A stretch of 64,000 bases of DNA from Scytonema millei VB511283 (GTDB lineage: Bacteria; Cyanobacteriota; Cyanobacteriia; Cyanobacteriales; Chroococcidiopsidaceae), in the NCBI RefSeq assembly GCF_000817735.3, contig NZ_JTJC03000001.1, positions 567,710 through 631,709 of the forward strand. Direction: 5' to 3'. Positions within the stretch are counted from its first letter, which is position 1. Every line of letters starts with the position of its first letter. Position numbers and translations under genes: made by a program. Of the stretch, positions 1-10,883 are shown piece by piece. The notes below the pieces were generated by a model that did not search any database, was not told the origin of the DNA, and saw only the letters and a program-made list of their open reading frames with translations.

Positions 1-481
1 AACTCTTACCCTCTAAGGCATCTTTGAGCGCCATAAACAGGGCGTAGTCATCTAGCCAGTAGGCTTTGGCTCTACAAAAACCAGCAAATTCTTGCTGCTG
101 TAACTCTGAGGCGTTATTGCGAAAATTCTCGCAGGCTTTACGTAATAAAGGAATTTTAATTTCAATCGCGCGATCGTATTCTACGCGATCGCCCTCGAAC
201 TCAGGTAAATTGGCAAAATCTGCTTCGCTGAGCAATCCATTTTCTTGCAATTGTTCTGGGCTAATTAACAACGGATTTCCCGCCATTGCCGAATAGCACA
301 TATAAGGAGAATTACCGTAGCCCGTAGGTCCCAAAGGTAAGACCTGCCAGAGTTGCTGGTAACTATTGCTTAAAAAATCGATCAAACGGTAAGCAGCTAA
401 ACCGAGATCGCCAATACCAAAGCGACCAGGCAGGGAAGTCGGATGCAGCAAAATTCCAGCGGCTCTGGGAAAAGTCGGCAT
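1..481 (-). CDS. malQ: 4-alpha-glucanotransferase (amylomaltase), N-terminal part
   Basis: This is the 5' part of a gene that runs off the left edge, with its ATG at 481. The translated start matches the MalQ family (GH77): a PRAAGILLHPTSLPGRFGIG stretch near residue 5, then LWQVLPLGPTGYGNSPY and a SAMAGNPLLIS stretch, which are the conserved N-terminal elements around the sugar site. The enzyme transfers alpha-1,4-glucan segments in glycogen and maltodextrin metabolism in the cytoplasm. About 160 of the usual roughly 500 residues are present, so the catalytic acids lie outside the window. The call is firm from the N-terminal signature alone. Confidence 0.93.
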   Translation of the reverse strand, partial: MPTFPRAAGILLHPTSLPGRFGIGDLGLAAYRLIDFLSNSYQQLWQVLPLGPTGYGNSPYMCYSAMAGNPLLISPEQLQENGLLSEADFANLPEFEGDRVEYDRAIEIKIPLLRKACENFRNNASELQQQEFAGFCRAKAYWLDDYALFMALKDALEGKS

Positions 482-581
482 AGATTATCGAGTGGTAACA
501 GCAGGCAACAGCCAAAAATCTACCACGCCATAGCGAGGTTTTATCCCTATCTCTGGTTAAGATTTACAGTTATCAGTGACT

Positions 582-660
582 AGTGGTTGGTGGCTAGTGA
601 CTAGTGACTAGAAGAATTGCTTCTTTGTCCTCTACTCCCTACTCCCTACTCCCTACTCCC
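582..660. repeat. intergenic 7-bp tandem repeats (CTAGTGA and TACTCCC)
   Basis: Between malQ and crtB there is a short run of CTAGTGA-type units followed by four exact copies of TACTCCC at 633-660, ending at the crtB stop codon. The unit length of seven recurs in many unrelated arrays in this window, as in the short tandemly repeated repetitive (STRR) sequences of cyanobacteria. Confidence 0.8.
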
Positions 661-663
661 TAG

Positions 664-3483
<2,820 letters not shown>

Positions 3484-3909
3484 ATGGAAGCCCAAATGCA
3501 GCAAATCGAAAATTCAAATCCCACTTCCCCAGAGGAATCAACTGCATTAAGCACTGTGTCATCAGAATCTCAGTTTTCACCTACTACCCAATCTATTAAG
3601 AAAGGCGAGTGGATTGTATCCCAAGTCTTGACATTTTTATCCAACATGTTTGGGATCTTAAAAGATTTCTTTAATAGATACAGACAGGCAATTATCAGCA
3701 TTCTGATCATTGTGGGTGCAATTGTCTCTCTGCGCGTTGTACTGGCAGTCATGGATGCGTTGAATGACGTTCCTCTGTTGGAGCCGACTTTTCAGCTGAT
3801 TGGGATTGGCTACTCAGCTTGGTTTGTCAGCCGCTACTTGCTCAAACCTTCCACGCGGCAAGAATTAGCGCAAAAATGGCAAGGGTTTTTGGGTGAACTA
3901 GAGAAATAG
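3484..3909 (+). CDS. CAAD-domain (CURT1-like) thylakoid membrane protein
   Basis: This gene encodes 141 aa. The first about 40 residues are Ser/Thr/Gln-rich and polar. An amphipathic stretch (about 41-62) and two hydrophobic helices (about 69-90 and 97-118) follow, then a charged tail. The layout and the FNRYRQAIISILIIVGAIVSLRV motif region match the CAAD family, which is the domain appended to some cyanobacterial aminoacyl-tRNA synthetases and is related to the plant thylakoid-curvature protein CURT1. The expected role is membrane curvature or organisation at thylakoid margins. It is a stand-alone copy, not fused to a synthetase. A strong hairpin terminator follows at 4010. Confidence 0.85.
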   Translation: MEAQMQQIENSNPTSPEESTALSTVSSESQFSPTTQSIKKGEWIVSQVLTFLSNMFGILKDFFNRYRQAIISILIIVGAIVSLRVVLAVMDALNDVPLLEPTFQLIGIGYSAWFVSRYLLKPSTRQELAQKWQGFLGELEK

Positions 3910-4388
3910 CGCGATAACTTCGATCGGCTTTGCTAACGCATTTAGATCTAAGGCAATTGAGTTATCTTTAACTACATTAGCCTTAAAAATCCCCGAATTC
4001 ACTCGGTTCAAGCCTGCAAGCACAGTATTTTGTTTGCAGGCTTTAGACTTTTGTAGCAGTTAAGACAGACTCTGCTGAAACTATGGTGAAAACATACCTC
4101 TTACTTCTTACCCATAATTCAGCAACAAAATCAATTTAGCTTTGTTTCCGAAATCGCTACTCCTTGGCTTGAAGTCTTCAATAGCAATTTATTAAGCTTA
4201 ATTGAGTCATAAAATATACTCAATATTGGGCGGTCGTTGTTTCAGGATGCATTAGCAAATACTTTTGTTGTATGAATTGTATGAAGCGATCGCTTTTCAG
4301 TTCGTGTCACCGTAGCACGAAATAATACACAAAATACACAGTTTATCTTCCGAACGTAGTTTTGCAGGCAAAAAGTTGGAGGTGCTTC
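3910..4388. other. intergenic region between CAAD and VWA genes
   Basis: The first part carries the terminator at 4010-4053. The rest, to the VWA start codon, is AT-rich with one HIP1-like site near 4288 and no ORF with family resemblance. The VWA promoter should lie in the last 150 bp, but I cannot place it securely. Confidence 0.6.
4010..4053 (+). terminator. rho-independent terminator after CAAD gene
   Basis: A perfect 10-bp stem, AAGCCTGCAA and TTGCAGGCTT, is separated by 14 bases and followed by TAGACTTTTG. It lies 100 bp past the CAAD stop and before the next plus-strand gene. Confidence 0.75.
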
Positions 4389-5114
4389 ATGAAAGTTTGG
4401 AATCCGCGATCGCTATTGTCCAAATCCGCTGGTAATGGTACGACACCATCGATTTTAGAAGATGCAGTTGAGTTTGCTGAAAATCCCGAACCCCGTTGTC
4501 CTTGCATTTTGCTGCTCGATACTTCTGGTTCTATGAAAGGGGAACCACTGGATGCTTTGAATGAAGGCTTACGAACTTTTCAACAAGAACTCGATCGCGA
4601 TAGCTTAGCAAAAAAGCGAGTCGAAGTAGCGATCGTCACGTTTAATAGCGATGTTGAAATTGTCCAAGATTTTGTCACGGCTGACGATTTTCAACCACCA
4701 GTGCTAAAAGCGAAAGGCTTAACGCACATGGGCGAAGCAATTTTGCGGGGATTGGATATGCTTCAGATTCGTAAAGCGTTGTACCGCGAACATGGAGTTT
4801 CCTACTACCGTCCGTGGCTATTTTTGATCACCGATGGTGAACCTCAAGGAGAAGCCGAGGAATTGATCGAGCAAGCTACCCAAAGGATTCGAGATGATGA
4901 AGCAAACAAGCACGTAGCCTTCTTTGCTGTTGGTGTAGAAGCGGCTGATATGAGTCGCCTCAGTCAAATTTCCGTGCGCGATCCCCTCAAACTCAAAGGG
5001 CTAAACTTTAAAGAGTTGTTTGTTTGGCTCTCGGCAAGTATGCAACAAGTTTCTCAGTCAGCTCAGATGGATGAACAATTGCCTTTACCTCCAGTGACTT
5101 GGACTGGAGCATAG
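4389..5114 (+). CDS. von Willebrand factor A domain protein (TerY-like)
   Basis: This gene encodes 241 aa from the ATG at 4389, preceded by the ribosome site GGAGGTG at 4378-4384. An upstream alternative start at 4362 has no such site. A single VWA domain fills the protein. The MIDAS metal site is complete: DTSGSMKG in the first strand, a Thr in GLTHMGEAIL, and the aspartate in LITDGEP. VWA proteins of the TerY type bind partners through a Mg2+ and often sit beside a PP2C phosphatase and kinase in stress loci. No such partners are adjacent here, so the partner is unknown. It has no signal peptide and should be cytoplasmic. Confidence 0.85.
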   Translation: MKVWNPRSLLSKSAGNGTTPSILEDAVEFAENPEPRCPCILLLDTSGSMKGEPLDALNEGLRTFQQELDRDSLAKKRVEVAIVTFNSDVEIVQDFVTADDFQPPVLKAKGLTHMGEAILRGLDMLQIRKALYREHGVSYYRPWLFLITDGEPQGEAEELIEQATQRIRDDEANKHVAFFAVGVEAADMSRLSQISVRDPLKLKGLNFKELFVWLSASMQQVSQSAQMDEQLPLPPVTWTGA

Positions 5115-5135
5115 TGTTTCTAAGAGTTTGCCGTA

Positions 5136-5169
5136 ATGAGTAGAGGCATGTTTTCGTGCCTCTACTCAT
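5136..5169. terminator. bidirectional terminator hairpin
   Basis: A perfect 13-bp inverted repeat (ATGAGTAGAGGCA and its complement) has an 8-base loop. It lies between the convergent VWA gene (ends 5114) and the thioredoxin-like gene, and its right arm covers the latter's stop codon. Neither side has a long T-run, but position and stem strength favour a shared terminator. Confidence 0.65.
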
Positions 5170-5495
5170 AATATTGCCTGTAAACGTTGCAGTAGGTGCG
5201 CTGCTGGCAGTAAATCTTCTATCCTCTCTTCTTCAATTCTGCCTATTAACTGCCCGTTTTTAAAAATTAATAACGTAGGCAATGCATGAACTTGATATCG
5301 ATCGGACAAAGCTGAATTTTGTTCGCTGTCAATTCTAACAATTTGCGGCTTTTGCGGTAAATGAGAGATTGCATCTGCTAAAACAGCATCTAGCAATCGA
5401 GAGGGACCGCAGCCAGGAGCAGAAAATACAGCTAAAACTGGTAATTCTGAGCTAGAAATCAGCTCTTCTAATTTTATTTCTTGTTCGAGTATCAT
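5166..5495 (-). CDS. monothiol thioredoxin-fold protein
   Basis: This gene encodes 109 aa starting at an ATG at 5495. The sequence follows thioredoxin: LPVLAVFSAPGCGPS, then IVRIDSEQNSALSDRYQVHALPTLLIFKNGQLIGRI, which contains the cis-Pro motif and the GQ turn. The usual WCGPC active site reads GCGPS here. The nucleophilic cysteine is kept, while the resolving cysteine and the Trp are lost. Such a protein cannot run the normal dithiol cycle. It may act by a monothiol or binding mechanism, as a chaperone-like adaptor or a glutathione-dependent factor. It appears to be a single-gene unit, with marC next on the same strand 193 bp downstream on the map. Confidence 0.85.
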   Translation of the reverse strand: MILEQEIKLEELISSSELPVLAVFSAPGCGPSRLLDAVLADAISHLPQKPQIVRIDSEQNSALSDRYQVHALPTLLIFKNGQLIGRIEEERIEDLLPAAHLLQRLQAIL

Positions 5496-5688
5496 AAATA
5501 GCTTCTGCTCCGCATTTCTAACTTGAAATTGGTGGCGTAAAACACAAACTCGCGATCGCCGATCGCAAAACGTAACATTATTTTGCTCCGTCTACATGAT
5601 AGCGATCGTCTCTAATAAATCATCGCCCATAAGATAGATTCGGCTTACTAATTCCATAGTTGGGAAAAAACTTCTTTCACCCCACACC

Positions 5689-6318
5689 CTAAACCTTCAA
5701 AGCACTTTTAAGTAAAACAGTAATCCCGTTAGCAATATACTGTACGGCTAAAGCAGCTAGTAAGACTCCCAAAACCCGCGTGACGACATTCACTCCCGTT
5801 TGTCCCAAAATTCTTGCTAAACGGGGCGACAGACAGAGAAAAATGTAGGCAGTTAACAGTACAACTGCGGCGATCGCTAATACAACAATTAAACCGAGAG
5901 TATAGGTGCTAGCCTCATTCACCAAAATCAGTACGCTAGCCAATGTACCAGGACCAGCAATCAACGGAATCGCTAGGGGAAAAACGCTAATATCTTGTCT
6001 GAGCTGTGCCTCTTTTTCTTCTGCTTCTGTCTCGCGTTCCCGTTGAGCAAACACCATGTCTACCGCAATTTTAAATAGTAATACCCCAGCTGCAACCTGA
6101 AAAGCTTCAATACTGATGTGTAAGTAACTCAGTAATAGAGAACCTACTAAAGCAAAAGCTAATACAATTCCGCCAGCGACTAAAACTGCTTTTTGGGCGA
6201 TCTTGATTTGCTCTTGAGAAGAACGATTTCCGGCTAAAGTGACGAAAATAGGCGCTAAGCCGATGGGGTCGATCACGACAAATAAAGTTAAAAATGTTCT
6301 AATAATGAGGGAAGACAC
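5689..6318 (-). CDS. MarC family integral membrane protein
   Basis: This gene encodes 209 aa from a GTG at 6318, the only start that gives the family N-terminus SSLIIRTFLTLFVVIDPIGL. Six hydrophobic segments are visible (about 3-25, 40-63, 70-90, 113-135, 143-165, 181-203). The loop after the third is charged (QRERETEAEEKEAQL) and is followed by the PLIAGPGTLA motif typical of MarC/UPF0056. The family was once tied to multiple antibiotic resistance, but that role is not supported and its transport substrate is unknown. It lies alone between the thioredoxin-like gene and the divergent rnhA. Confidence 0.9.
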   Translation of the reverse strand: MSSLIIRTFLTLFVVIDPIGLAPIFVTLAGNRSSQEQIKIAQKAVLVAGGIVLAFALVGSLLLSYLHISIEAFQVAAGVLLFKIAVDMVFAQRERETEAEEKEAQLRQDISVFPLAIPLIAGPGTLASVLILVNEASTYTLGLIVVLAIAAVVLLTAYIFLCLSPRLARILGQTGVNVVTRVLGVLLAALAVQYIANGITVLLKSALKV

Positions 6319-6570
6319 GGTTGATTTAGGATAAAAATCGTTATTTTTTATTCTCTCTTATGAGAACTTTTCTCCCATTTAACAACTCCAAAAAATGCGA
6401 TCGCTCTCACACAGAAATTAAGAAAATCTATTGCCTTACGCTCATAGAATAATCGTAACTACCCCACCCTTGCCTAGTTTGACTCGCCCAGCGTTACTAC
6501 ACAAGTAATTTTATTGTGCTAACGTAATAAGTCGCTTTCCTTTGCATTTTCATGGTTCGCTTTCTCATCC

Positions 6571-7491
6571 ATGCCGATATCTGCTAACATCCAAAGCGTT
6601 TATACAGATGGAGCCTGTACGGGCAATCCTGGTCCCGGTGGCTGGGCTGCTGTTGTCTATTTTACTGATGGTTCGCTACACGAAATCGGTGGTAGTGCTG
6701 CTCAAACAACTAACAACCGGATGGAAATGCAAGCTGCGATCGCAGCCCTCCAACTTATTGCAGAATTCAGCCATCCATCTGCCGTTACCATCCATACAGA
6801 CAGCGAATACTTAATCAATGGTGTCACCAAATGGGTCAAAGGATGGAAAAAGAAAGGCTGGAAAACTGCCCAAGGCAAACCCGTCCTCAACCAAGATCTG
6901 TGGGAAACGCTAGATCGACTCAATCATCCATCTATAGAGTGGCGACACGTTCGCGGTCATGCTGGTATTATTGGCAACGAGCGCTGTGACGCGATCGCCC
7001 GTGCTTTCGCTAGTGGTAAACCACCTCACTTGCAGCAGCAATCCGCCTCCAACTCTAAACCTACTGACGCTCCAAATTTTCTCACCCCTGTATCAGAAAT
7101 AGCTGATTTTTCCAGTAACGATCTGATAATTGACAAGTCAAATACAAATAGCCACCTTGCCTCAAACACTTCTATGATCGATTCGTCTACTCCTTCCTCT
7201 ATCAGCAACGAAGAATTACCCCGCGAAGTCAGGGTGGCTCAACTCCGCAACCTATTAGAAACGCTGCGGAGCGCCGATGAAATTGCCACTAAGGGCTATC
7301 TGATTACCAGTTCCGAACTAGCAGATTTGATGGATGTCCACGCTAGCGCTGTCACCAGCCGAGGTGAAGAATGGCGTTGGCGCAATTGGATTGTCTCTCG
7401 CGTAAGACGAGAAGGCAACCAAATTCTTTGGGAATTAGAACGCGCCGATGCAATTAATCCTGATGATAACTCCGACCACGCCACTGAGTAG
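6571..7491 (+). CDS. rnhA: ribonuclease HI with C-terminal extension
   Basis: This gene encodes 306 aa with its ATG at 6571. Residues 8-150 are a complete RNase H fold with all four acidic residues in the E. coli pattern: D13 (YTDGACTGNPGPGG), E52, D77 (HTDSEYLI) and D140 (ERCDAIAR), plus H130. It cleaves RNA in RNA-DNA hybrids. Residues 155-215 are a Ser/Thr/Asn-rich linker, and 216-300 form a second domain (LRNLLETLRSADEI..., ending in a LVRREGNQILWELE-like strand). I do not assign that domain; similar extensions occur in other cyanobacterial RNases HI. The last 38 bp overlap the convergent cruG gene. Confidence 0.93.
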   Translation: MPISANIQSVYTDGACTGNPGPGGWAAVVYFTDGSLHEIGGSAAQTTNNRMEMQAAIAALQLIAEFSHPSAVTIHTDSEYLINGVTKWVKGWKKKGWKTAQGKPVLNQDLWETLDRLNHPSIEWRHVRGHAGIIGNERCDAIARAFASGKPPHLQQQSASNSKPTDAPNFLTPVSEIADFSSNDLIIDKSNTNSHLASNTSMIDSSTPSSISNEELPREVRVAQLRNLLETLRSADEIATKGYLITSSELADLMDVHASAVTSRGEEWRWRNWIVSRVRREGNQILWELERADAINPDDNSDHATE

Positions 7492-8707
7492 GAGTGCGAA
7501 ACGCCGAGAGGAAAATTCTCAACACCGCTAGCGGATCGGCTAAGGGAGACAGCCAAAATAACCAACCTCCCTTAGCTTGGCTGCGATCGTAGGAAGGGGC
7601 GATCGCAAATAAGAGGGCGAAGCGGATCGCCAGTAGGAAAGCATTTAATCCCAAATTTGCCAACACGGGAACCGAGATTTGTAGGGGCAGGTTTACCAGA
7701 GATCCCTCTGGACGAACAAACAATTCCGTTAAACCTGCCCGTACAGGATTTGGAAATAAGAGACAAGCAAAGAGAATTAATAAGGGCAGGGCTTGCACCG
7801 AAAACAGCAGCCACAGATCGCACCAGAGTTGAGCGGCGGGGGAAGCATCTTTAAGATCGAGCGATCGCCCCCACTCTTGCCAAGTCTCCCTGGCTCCCTC
7901 ATACATGCGGACTTTGAATACCTTAGCTCCATCGAGAAACCCTACCTTGAAGCCGCTAGCAGCAATATTTCTGGCTAAGGTGACATCGTCGCAAAAAGAA
8001 TTTCTCGCACTCGTATAGCCGCCTACAGCTGCCAATACCGAACGACGGCATAAAAAACATTGCCCGTTCGCCATCACTCGTTCTGCTACCTGAGCATCCA
8101 CACCAGCAGAATCGAAGCGATATAACAGCGTCATTAACAATGCTGGTTGCAGCCAACTTTCTCCAGGATATTTAAGAATGAACTGAGGCGAGAGTGACAC
8201 CAGATCGTAACCCTCAGTTTCAGCCGTTTGGACTAAACTCGCAACTAGACCAGGTTGGGGTTGAGTATCGGCATCTACGCCCAAAAACCACTTGCTTCGT
8301 TCTGAAGTCTGCAAAAAGCCGTTGTGCAAAGCCCAAGGTCTACCCACCCAGCTAGGCGGAAGGGGATCGTCCGTCAGGAGTTGAAACCGAGGGTCTTGCT
8401 GTTGGGCAGCTTTGACTAATTCCCGCGTCCCATCCTGAGAGTTACTATCGACGATCGCAATTTCTCGGACTTCGTAACTTTGCCGACTTAATCCTGCCAA
8501 ACAGGGACTAATCCGTTCCGCTTCATTCAGCGTTGGCACGACTACACTGACGCTACCAAGCATATCTGGGGTAGGAGTGCGGGGTATCAAGGGAGGATGA
8601 CGACTGGGACCTTTCAGCAGGCGTGATAGTAAAATTGCCGCTGCTGGTACTTGCAGCAGCAACAAACCTAGAAATATTCCGTTGATTAAGTTCGACCAGT
8701 CAGCCAC
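7454..8707 (-). CDS. cruG: carotenoid 2'-O-glycosyltransferase, CruG-type GT2
   Basis: This gene encodes 417 aa from a GTG at 8707 with GGAGAG upstream. An N-terminal membrane helix (about 8-28) precedes a GT2 domain. VVVPTLNEAERI opens the Rossmann fold, VDADTQPQP is the DxD metal site, and the QxxRW region is replaced by a QEWGRSL segment. Several hydrophobic helices follow (about 300-405). Adjacency to cruF on the same strand, 73 bp away, supports CruG, which adds fucose or another sugar to the 2'-hydroxyl of myxol-type carotenoids in the membrane. Residues 321-343 are encoded by an inverted-repeat element of the kind found between genes elsewhere (see 7680-7745). Without cruF next door it would be a generic GT2. 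Confidence 0.85.
   Translation of the reverse strand: MADWSNLINGIFLGLLLLQVPAAAILLSRLLKGPSRHPPLIPRTPTPDMLGSVSVVVPTLNEAERISPCLAGLSRQSYEVREIAIVDSNSQDGTRELVKAAQQQDPRFQLLTDDPLPPSWVGRPWALHNGFLQTSERSKWFLGVDADTQPQPGLVASLVQTAETEGYDLVSLSPQFILKYPGESWLQPALLMTLLYRFDSAGVDAQVAERVMANGQCFLCRRSVLAAVGGYTSARNSFCDDVTLARNIAASGFKVGFLDGAKVFKVRMYEGARETWQEWGRSLDLKDASPAAQLWCDLWLLFSVQALPLLILFACLLFPNPVRAGLTELFVRPEGSLVNLPLQISVPVLANLGLNAFLLAIRFALLFAIAPSYDRSQAKGGWLFWLSPLADPLAVLRIFLSAFRTPTQWRGRSYHQD
7680..7745. repeat. GTAGGGGCAGGTTTA inverted-repeat element inside cruG
   Basis: The ends TGTAGGGGCAGGTTTA and TAAACCTGCCCGTACA are inverted complements around a 34-bp centre. The same end sequences, mostly with GGGCGGGTTT, flank intergenic elements at 16203, 19832, 25276, 28716 and 34137. 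Here the element is in frame and encodes residues 321-343 of CruG. Confidence 0.8.
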
Positions 8708-8780
8708 AGGATAAATTGCTCTCCAGATTGTCCAGCCAATAGCGACTCACGATCGACGTTTAGCTATTAGCCAATTGTTT

Positions 8781-9698
8781 CTACTTCAGCGCCACTTCTA
8801 CAGGAGCGACACTCATACCGTGGGTCTCTTCGATTGCAGGTTTTGTCACATTTGGTTGCGCCATCCACCACAGTAGTAGGGCGGGTATGACTCCAAAAAC
8901 GACGCTTAAGGACACAGGTAGCCAGTATCCCGCCGCTAAGCTAATCCCTGCTGCGAAGGCAACATTACTAAGGTATACCACCAAAGGAATGTTCAGTTGC
9001 GATCGCTTGAGTTGCAGCGATACTTTACCCCACAAAAAAGCGGCGACTGCCATAAATAGGGCGCTCGTACCGAACCAACCAGCATAATTTTGATACGGCG
9101 TGCCAAAGAAAGCTCCTGGTTGATGCCAATACCAGAAAGGGAAGCTCGTCTGACTCATAGCTGGTTCGAGGGCAAAATCCCATGAGGTAAATAGCATCGC
9201 GCCTAACAGCACAGCTCCCACATGACGCAGCCACATCGGTTTTACTGTTTGTAGGGCTACCCGCGCGATCAGGTATGCCGAAAGCCCCATATAGAACCAG
9301 GATAAGGGAATGGTAAATGGCACTAACCCAGCAATTTTATAACCCAAGCCACTCAAGTAGCTGTAGTCTCCAAAGGGAAAGCCCGTACCCGTTCCCAGTA
9401 ATTCACTGCTTAAAGAAATACACACTGCTGGCAGCATAAACGTTAACCAAAGTTTTATTCCTAGCGTTCGATAGGCATAAATGGAGACGGCAATTAATCC
9501 AAACAGGATATCAATCACTCCACCCCCTGCCATCGATCGCTCTACGCTCCACTGGAAAACGTTTTGTCCTGAAGCGGCGATCGCGCTTAAAATTGCCTCA
9601 GCATGAGGAACGACTAGCAATAGTCCTGCTAGTCCAAAGGCTTTTGATGCAATATGACCAATTAAGCAGATGCGTTCAGCTCTAACAAGTTGGTTCAT
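8781..9698 (-). CDS. cruF: carotenoid 1',2'-hydratase CruF
   Basis: This gene encodes 305 aa, with an ATG at 9698 preceded by AAGGAA. It is a polytopic membrane protein with about eight hydrophobic segments and the family features FPFGDYSYLSGLGYKI, ...TSWDFALEPAMSQ and FPFWYWHQPGAFFGTPYQNY, which I recognise from CruF, the hydratase that adds water at the psi end of gamma-carotene. It is placed next to cruG, with which it makes myxoxanthophyll in cyanobacteria such as Synechococcus PCC 7002. The 15-bp direct repeats just upstream (9751-9793) could be its operator. Confidence 0.9.
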   Translation of the reverse strand: MNQLVRAERICLIGHIASKAFGLAGLLLVVPHAEAILSAIAASGQNVFQWSVERSMAGGGVIDILFGLIAVSIYAYRTLGIKLWLTFMLPAVCISLSSELLGTGTGFPFGDYSYLSGLGYKIAGLVPFTIPLSWFYMGLSAYLIARVALQTVKPMWLRHVGAVLLGAMLFTSWDFALEPAMSQTSFPFWYWHQPGAFFGTPYQNYAGWFGTSALFMAVAAFLWGKVSLQLKRSQLNIPLVVYLSNVAFAAGISLAAGYWLPVSLSVVFGVIPALLLWWMAQPNVTKPAIEETHGMSVAPVEVALK

Positions 9699-10081
9699 GA
9701 GAATTCCTTAATTCAACGGGACGCTGGGAGAGGTGTTACTGACATAGTTCGGCAAGTCACAATTTGGCAAGTCACAATTTGGTCAGTCATAATCGGGAGC
9801 AATCTAGGTACTGTTGCCCATAGCTCTAACTGTACTTTTGGGCTAAACTTCTGGACTAGGCTTCTCTATAGGCGCGAGTGGTTTTGCCACTGCCAGGTGA
9901 TGATGTAGAAACAACGGATTTTGTTCTTGCACTGTAATCTTTGCTATTTGTCAATCAAATTTTATTAATTTTTGTAAATCATACCAAAAATTTGCTCGCT
10001 TGCATCACAATACCAGTAAAAATCGATCGCCCATAGCAGGAAACTAGGTGAGAGAATATATCTGAGTAGATTTTCCCTAAA
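9699..10081. other. divergent intergenic region upstream of cruF
   Basis: Contains the 15-bp direct repeats described separately, then AT-rich sequence with few features up to the gene at 10082. An ORF at 9690-9908 on the plus strand reads through the repeats and has no family resemblance. No RNA gene was recognised. Confidence 0.6.
9751..9793. promoter_or_regulatory. 15-bp direct repeats upstream of cruF
   Basis: GGCAAGTCACAATTT occurs at 9751-9765 and 9766-9780, with a degenerate third copy at 9781-9793 (GGTCAGTCATAAT). They lie 53-95 bp before the cruF start codon. The 15-bp unit differs from the 7-bp arrays of the window, so a regulator-binding site is possible. This is inference from position and repetition only. 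Confidence 0.4.
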
Positions 10082-10564
10082 ATGAGACGTAATGCGATCG
10101 CAATTAAAAAGTTTCCCTGGATTTCTCTAGCTTTGCTGCTAGCCACTTATGGTATTATCGGTTGGCAGCTATCTGCGCTCGAAAGTCACTGGATATTATG
10201 GATACTCGCTGCTGTAGCAACTGTGCTACTAGCTGTTGCCGTGTCTTCTCCGTGGTCGAAAGTCAGAGACGGCTTTGCGAGTTGTTTTAGGTCTGACGGT
10301 AAGGCTTTTTTAGTTGCTGTCGTTATTGCTTTTTTTAGCGTCGTCATTATTACCTGGCTGCATATTTTCGTGCATATCCTTGTCGTCTTGTCTGCGAGTA
10401 CACTAGTTAGATTAGACGTTCAAGCCACTCGCTGGAGCAGTCGTCAGAGTTTTTGGTTAATTGCGATCGCTTCTTTGGTTAGCTTGGGACTAGGCGCGTT
10501 CGTGCATATAGGGGTTGAGCCACATTTGACAGTTATCAGTTATCAGTTGACAGTTGACAGTTGA
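10082..10564 (+). CDS. hypothetical four-helix membrane protein
   Basis: This gene encodes 160 aa, ATG at 10082. Hydrophobic segments appear at about 13-29, 36-57, 76-107 (possibly two) and 125-146, linked by short charged loops. I do not recognise a family beyond a general cyanobacterial membrane protein. The last about 11 residues (SYQLTVDS end) are encoded by a TGACAGT/TATCAGT 7-bp array, so the native C-terminus has been replaced or extended by repeat sequence. The neighbours are cruF (divergent) and hicAB (convergent), with no shared operon. Confidence that it is a real gene rests on its codon pattern and consistent membrane topology. Confidence 0.6.
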   Translation: MRRNAIAIKKFPWISLALLLATYGIIGWQLSALESHWILWILAAVATVLLAVAVSSPWSKVRDGFASCFRSDGKAFLVAVVIAFFSVVIITWLHIFVHILVVLSASTLVRLDVQATRWSSRQSFWLIAIASLVSLGLGAFVHIGVEPHLTVISYQLTVDS

Positions 10565-10573
10565 CAGTTATCA
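10527..10573. repeat. 7-bp array TGACAGT / TATCAGT
   Basis: A run of seven-base units, TGACAGT TATCAGT TATCAGT TGACAGT and so on, covers the 3' end and stop codon of the membrane gene ending at 10564. Confidence 0.8.
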
Positions 10574-10643
10574 GTTTCTGTTGCAGCATTTTGAACGCGA
10601 TCGCTTTGTTAATTACCTTGAGCAAAATAGAACAAATACTATC

Positions 10644-10883
10644 CTAGCTTTGATTGTATGTCCTCAAAAAATCTTCGCGGGAAATACCTATTTGAGTACA
10701 GATAGCTCTCAAAGTACCGCTTTTAATTTGTGGTTGGTTTGGCATCACAAGCGGCGTTTGAGTTCCATCTGAATTATTTCTTGTCATGACAATATGTTCT
10801 CGTTCGCGAACTATACGAAAACCCAGTAATTCAAAAGCTCTAATTACTCGTCTTTTAGGAGCATCTACTGGGAATTTTGCCAT
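10644..10883 (-). CDS. hicA: HicA-family mRNA interferase toxin
   Basis: This gene encodes 79 aa, ATG at 10883. It has the small double-stranded RNA-binding fold of HicA/YcfA: RVIRAFELLGFRIVREREHIVM holds the catalytic histidine (EHIVM), and IKSGTLRAICTQIGIS forms the C-terminal helix. HicA cleaves mRNA when freed from its partner. Its ATG overlaps the hicB stop codon (TAATG), so the pair is translationally coupled. Here the antitoxin gene comes first, the reverse of E. coli, which is common in this family. Cytoplasmic. Confidence 0.9.
   Translation of the reverse strand: MAKFPVDAPKRRVIRAFELLGFRIVREREHIVMTRNNSDGTQTPLVMPNQPQIKSGTLRAICTQIGISREDFLRTYNQS

Noticed and set aside
66-296. Plus-strand ORF of 76 codons
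   Set aside because: It is the complement of the malQ coding sequence, and its protein has no family resemblance.
9690-9908. Plus-strand ORF of 72 codons upstream of the 10082 gene
   Set aside because: It reads through the 15-bp direct repeats (repeated QVTIW) and has no ribosome site or family resemblance.
10554-10772. Plus-strand ORF after the membrane gene
   Set aside because: It starts in a TGACAGT array and is the complement of hicA.
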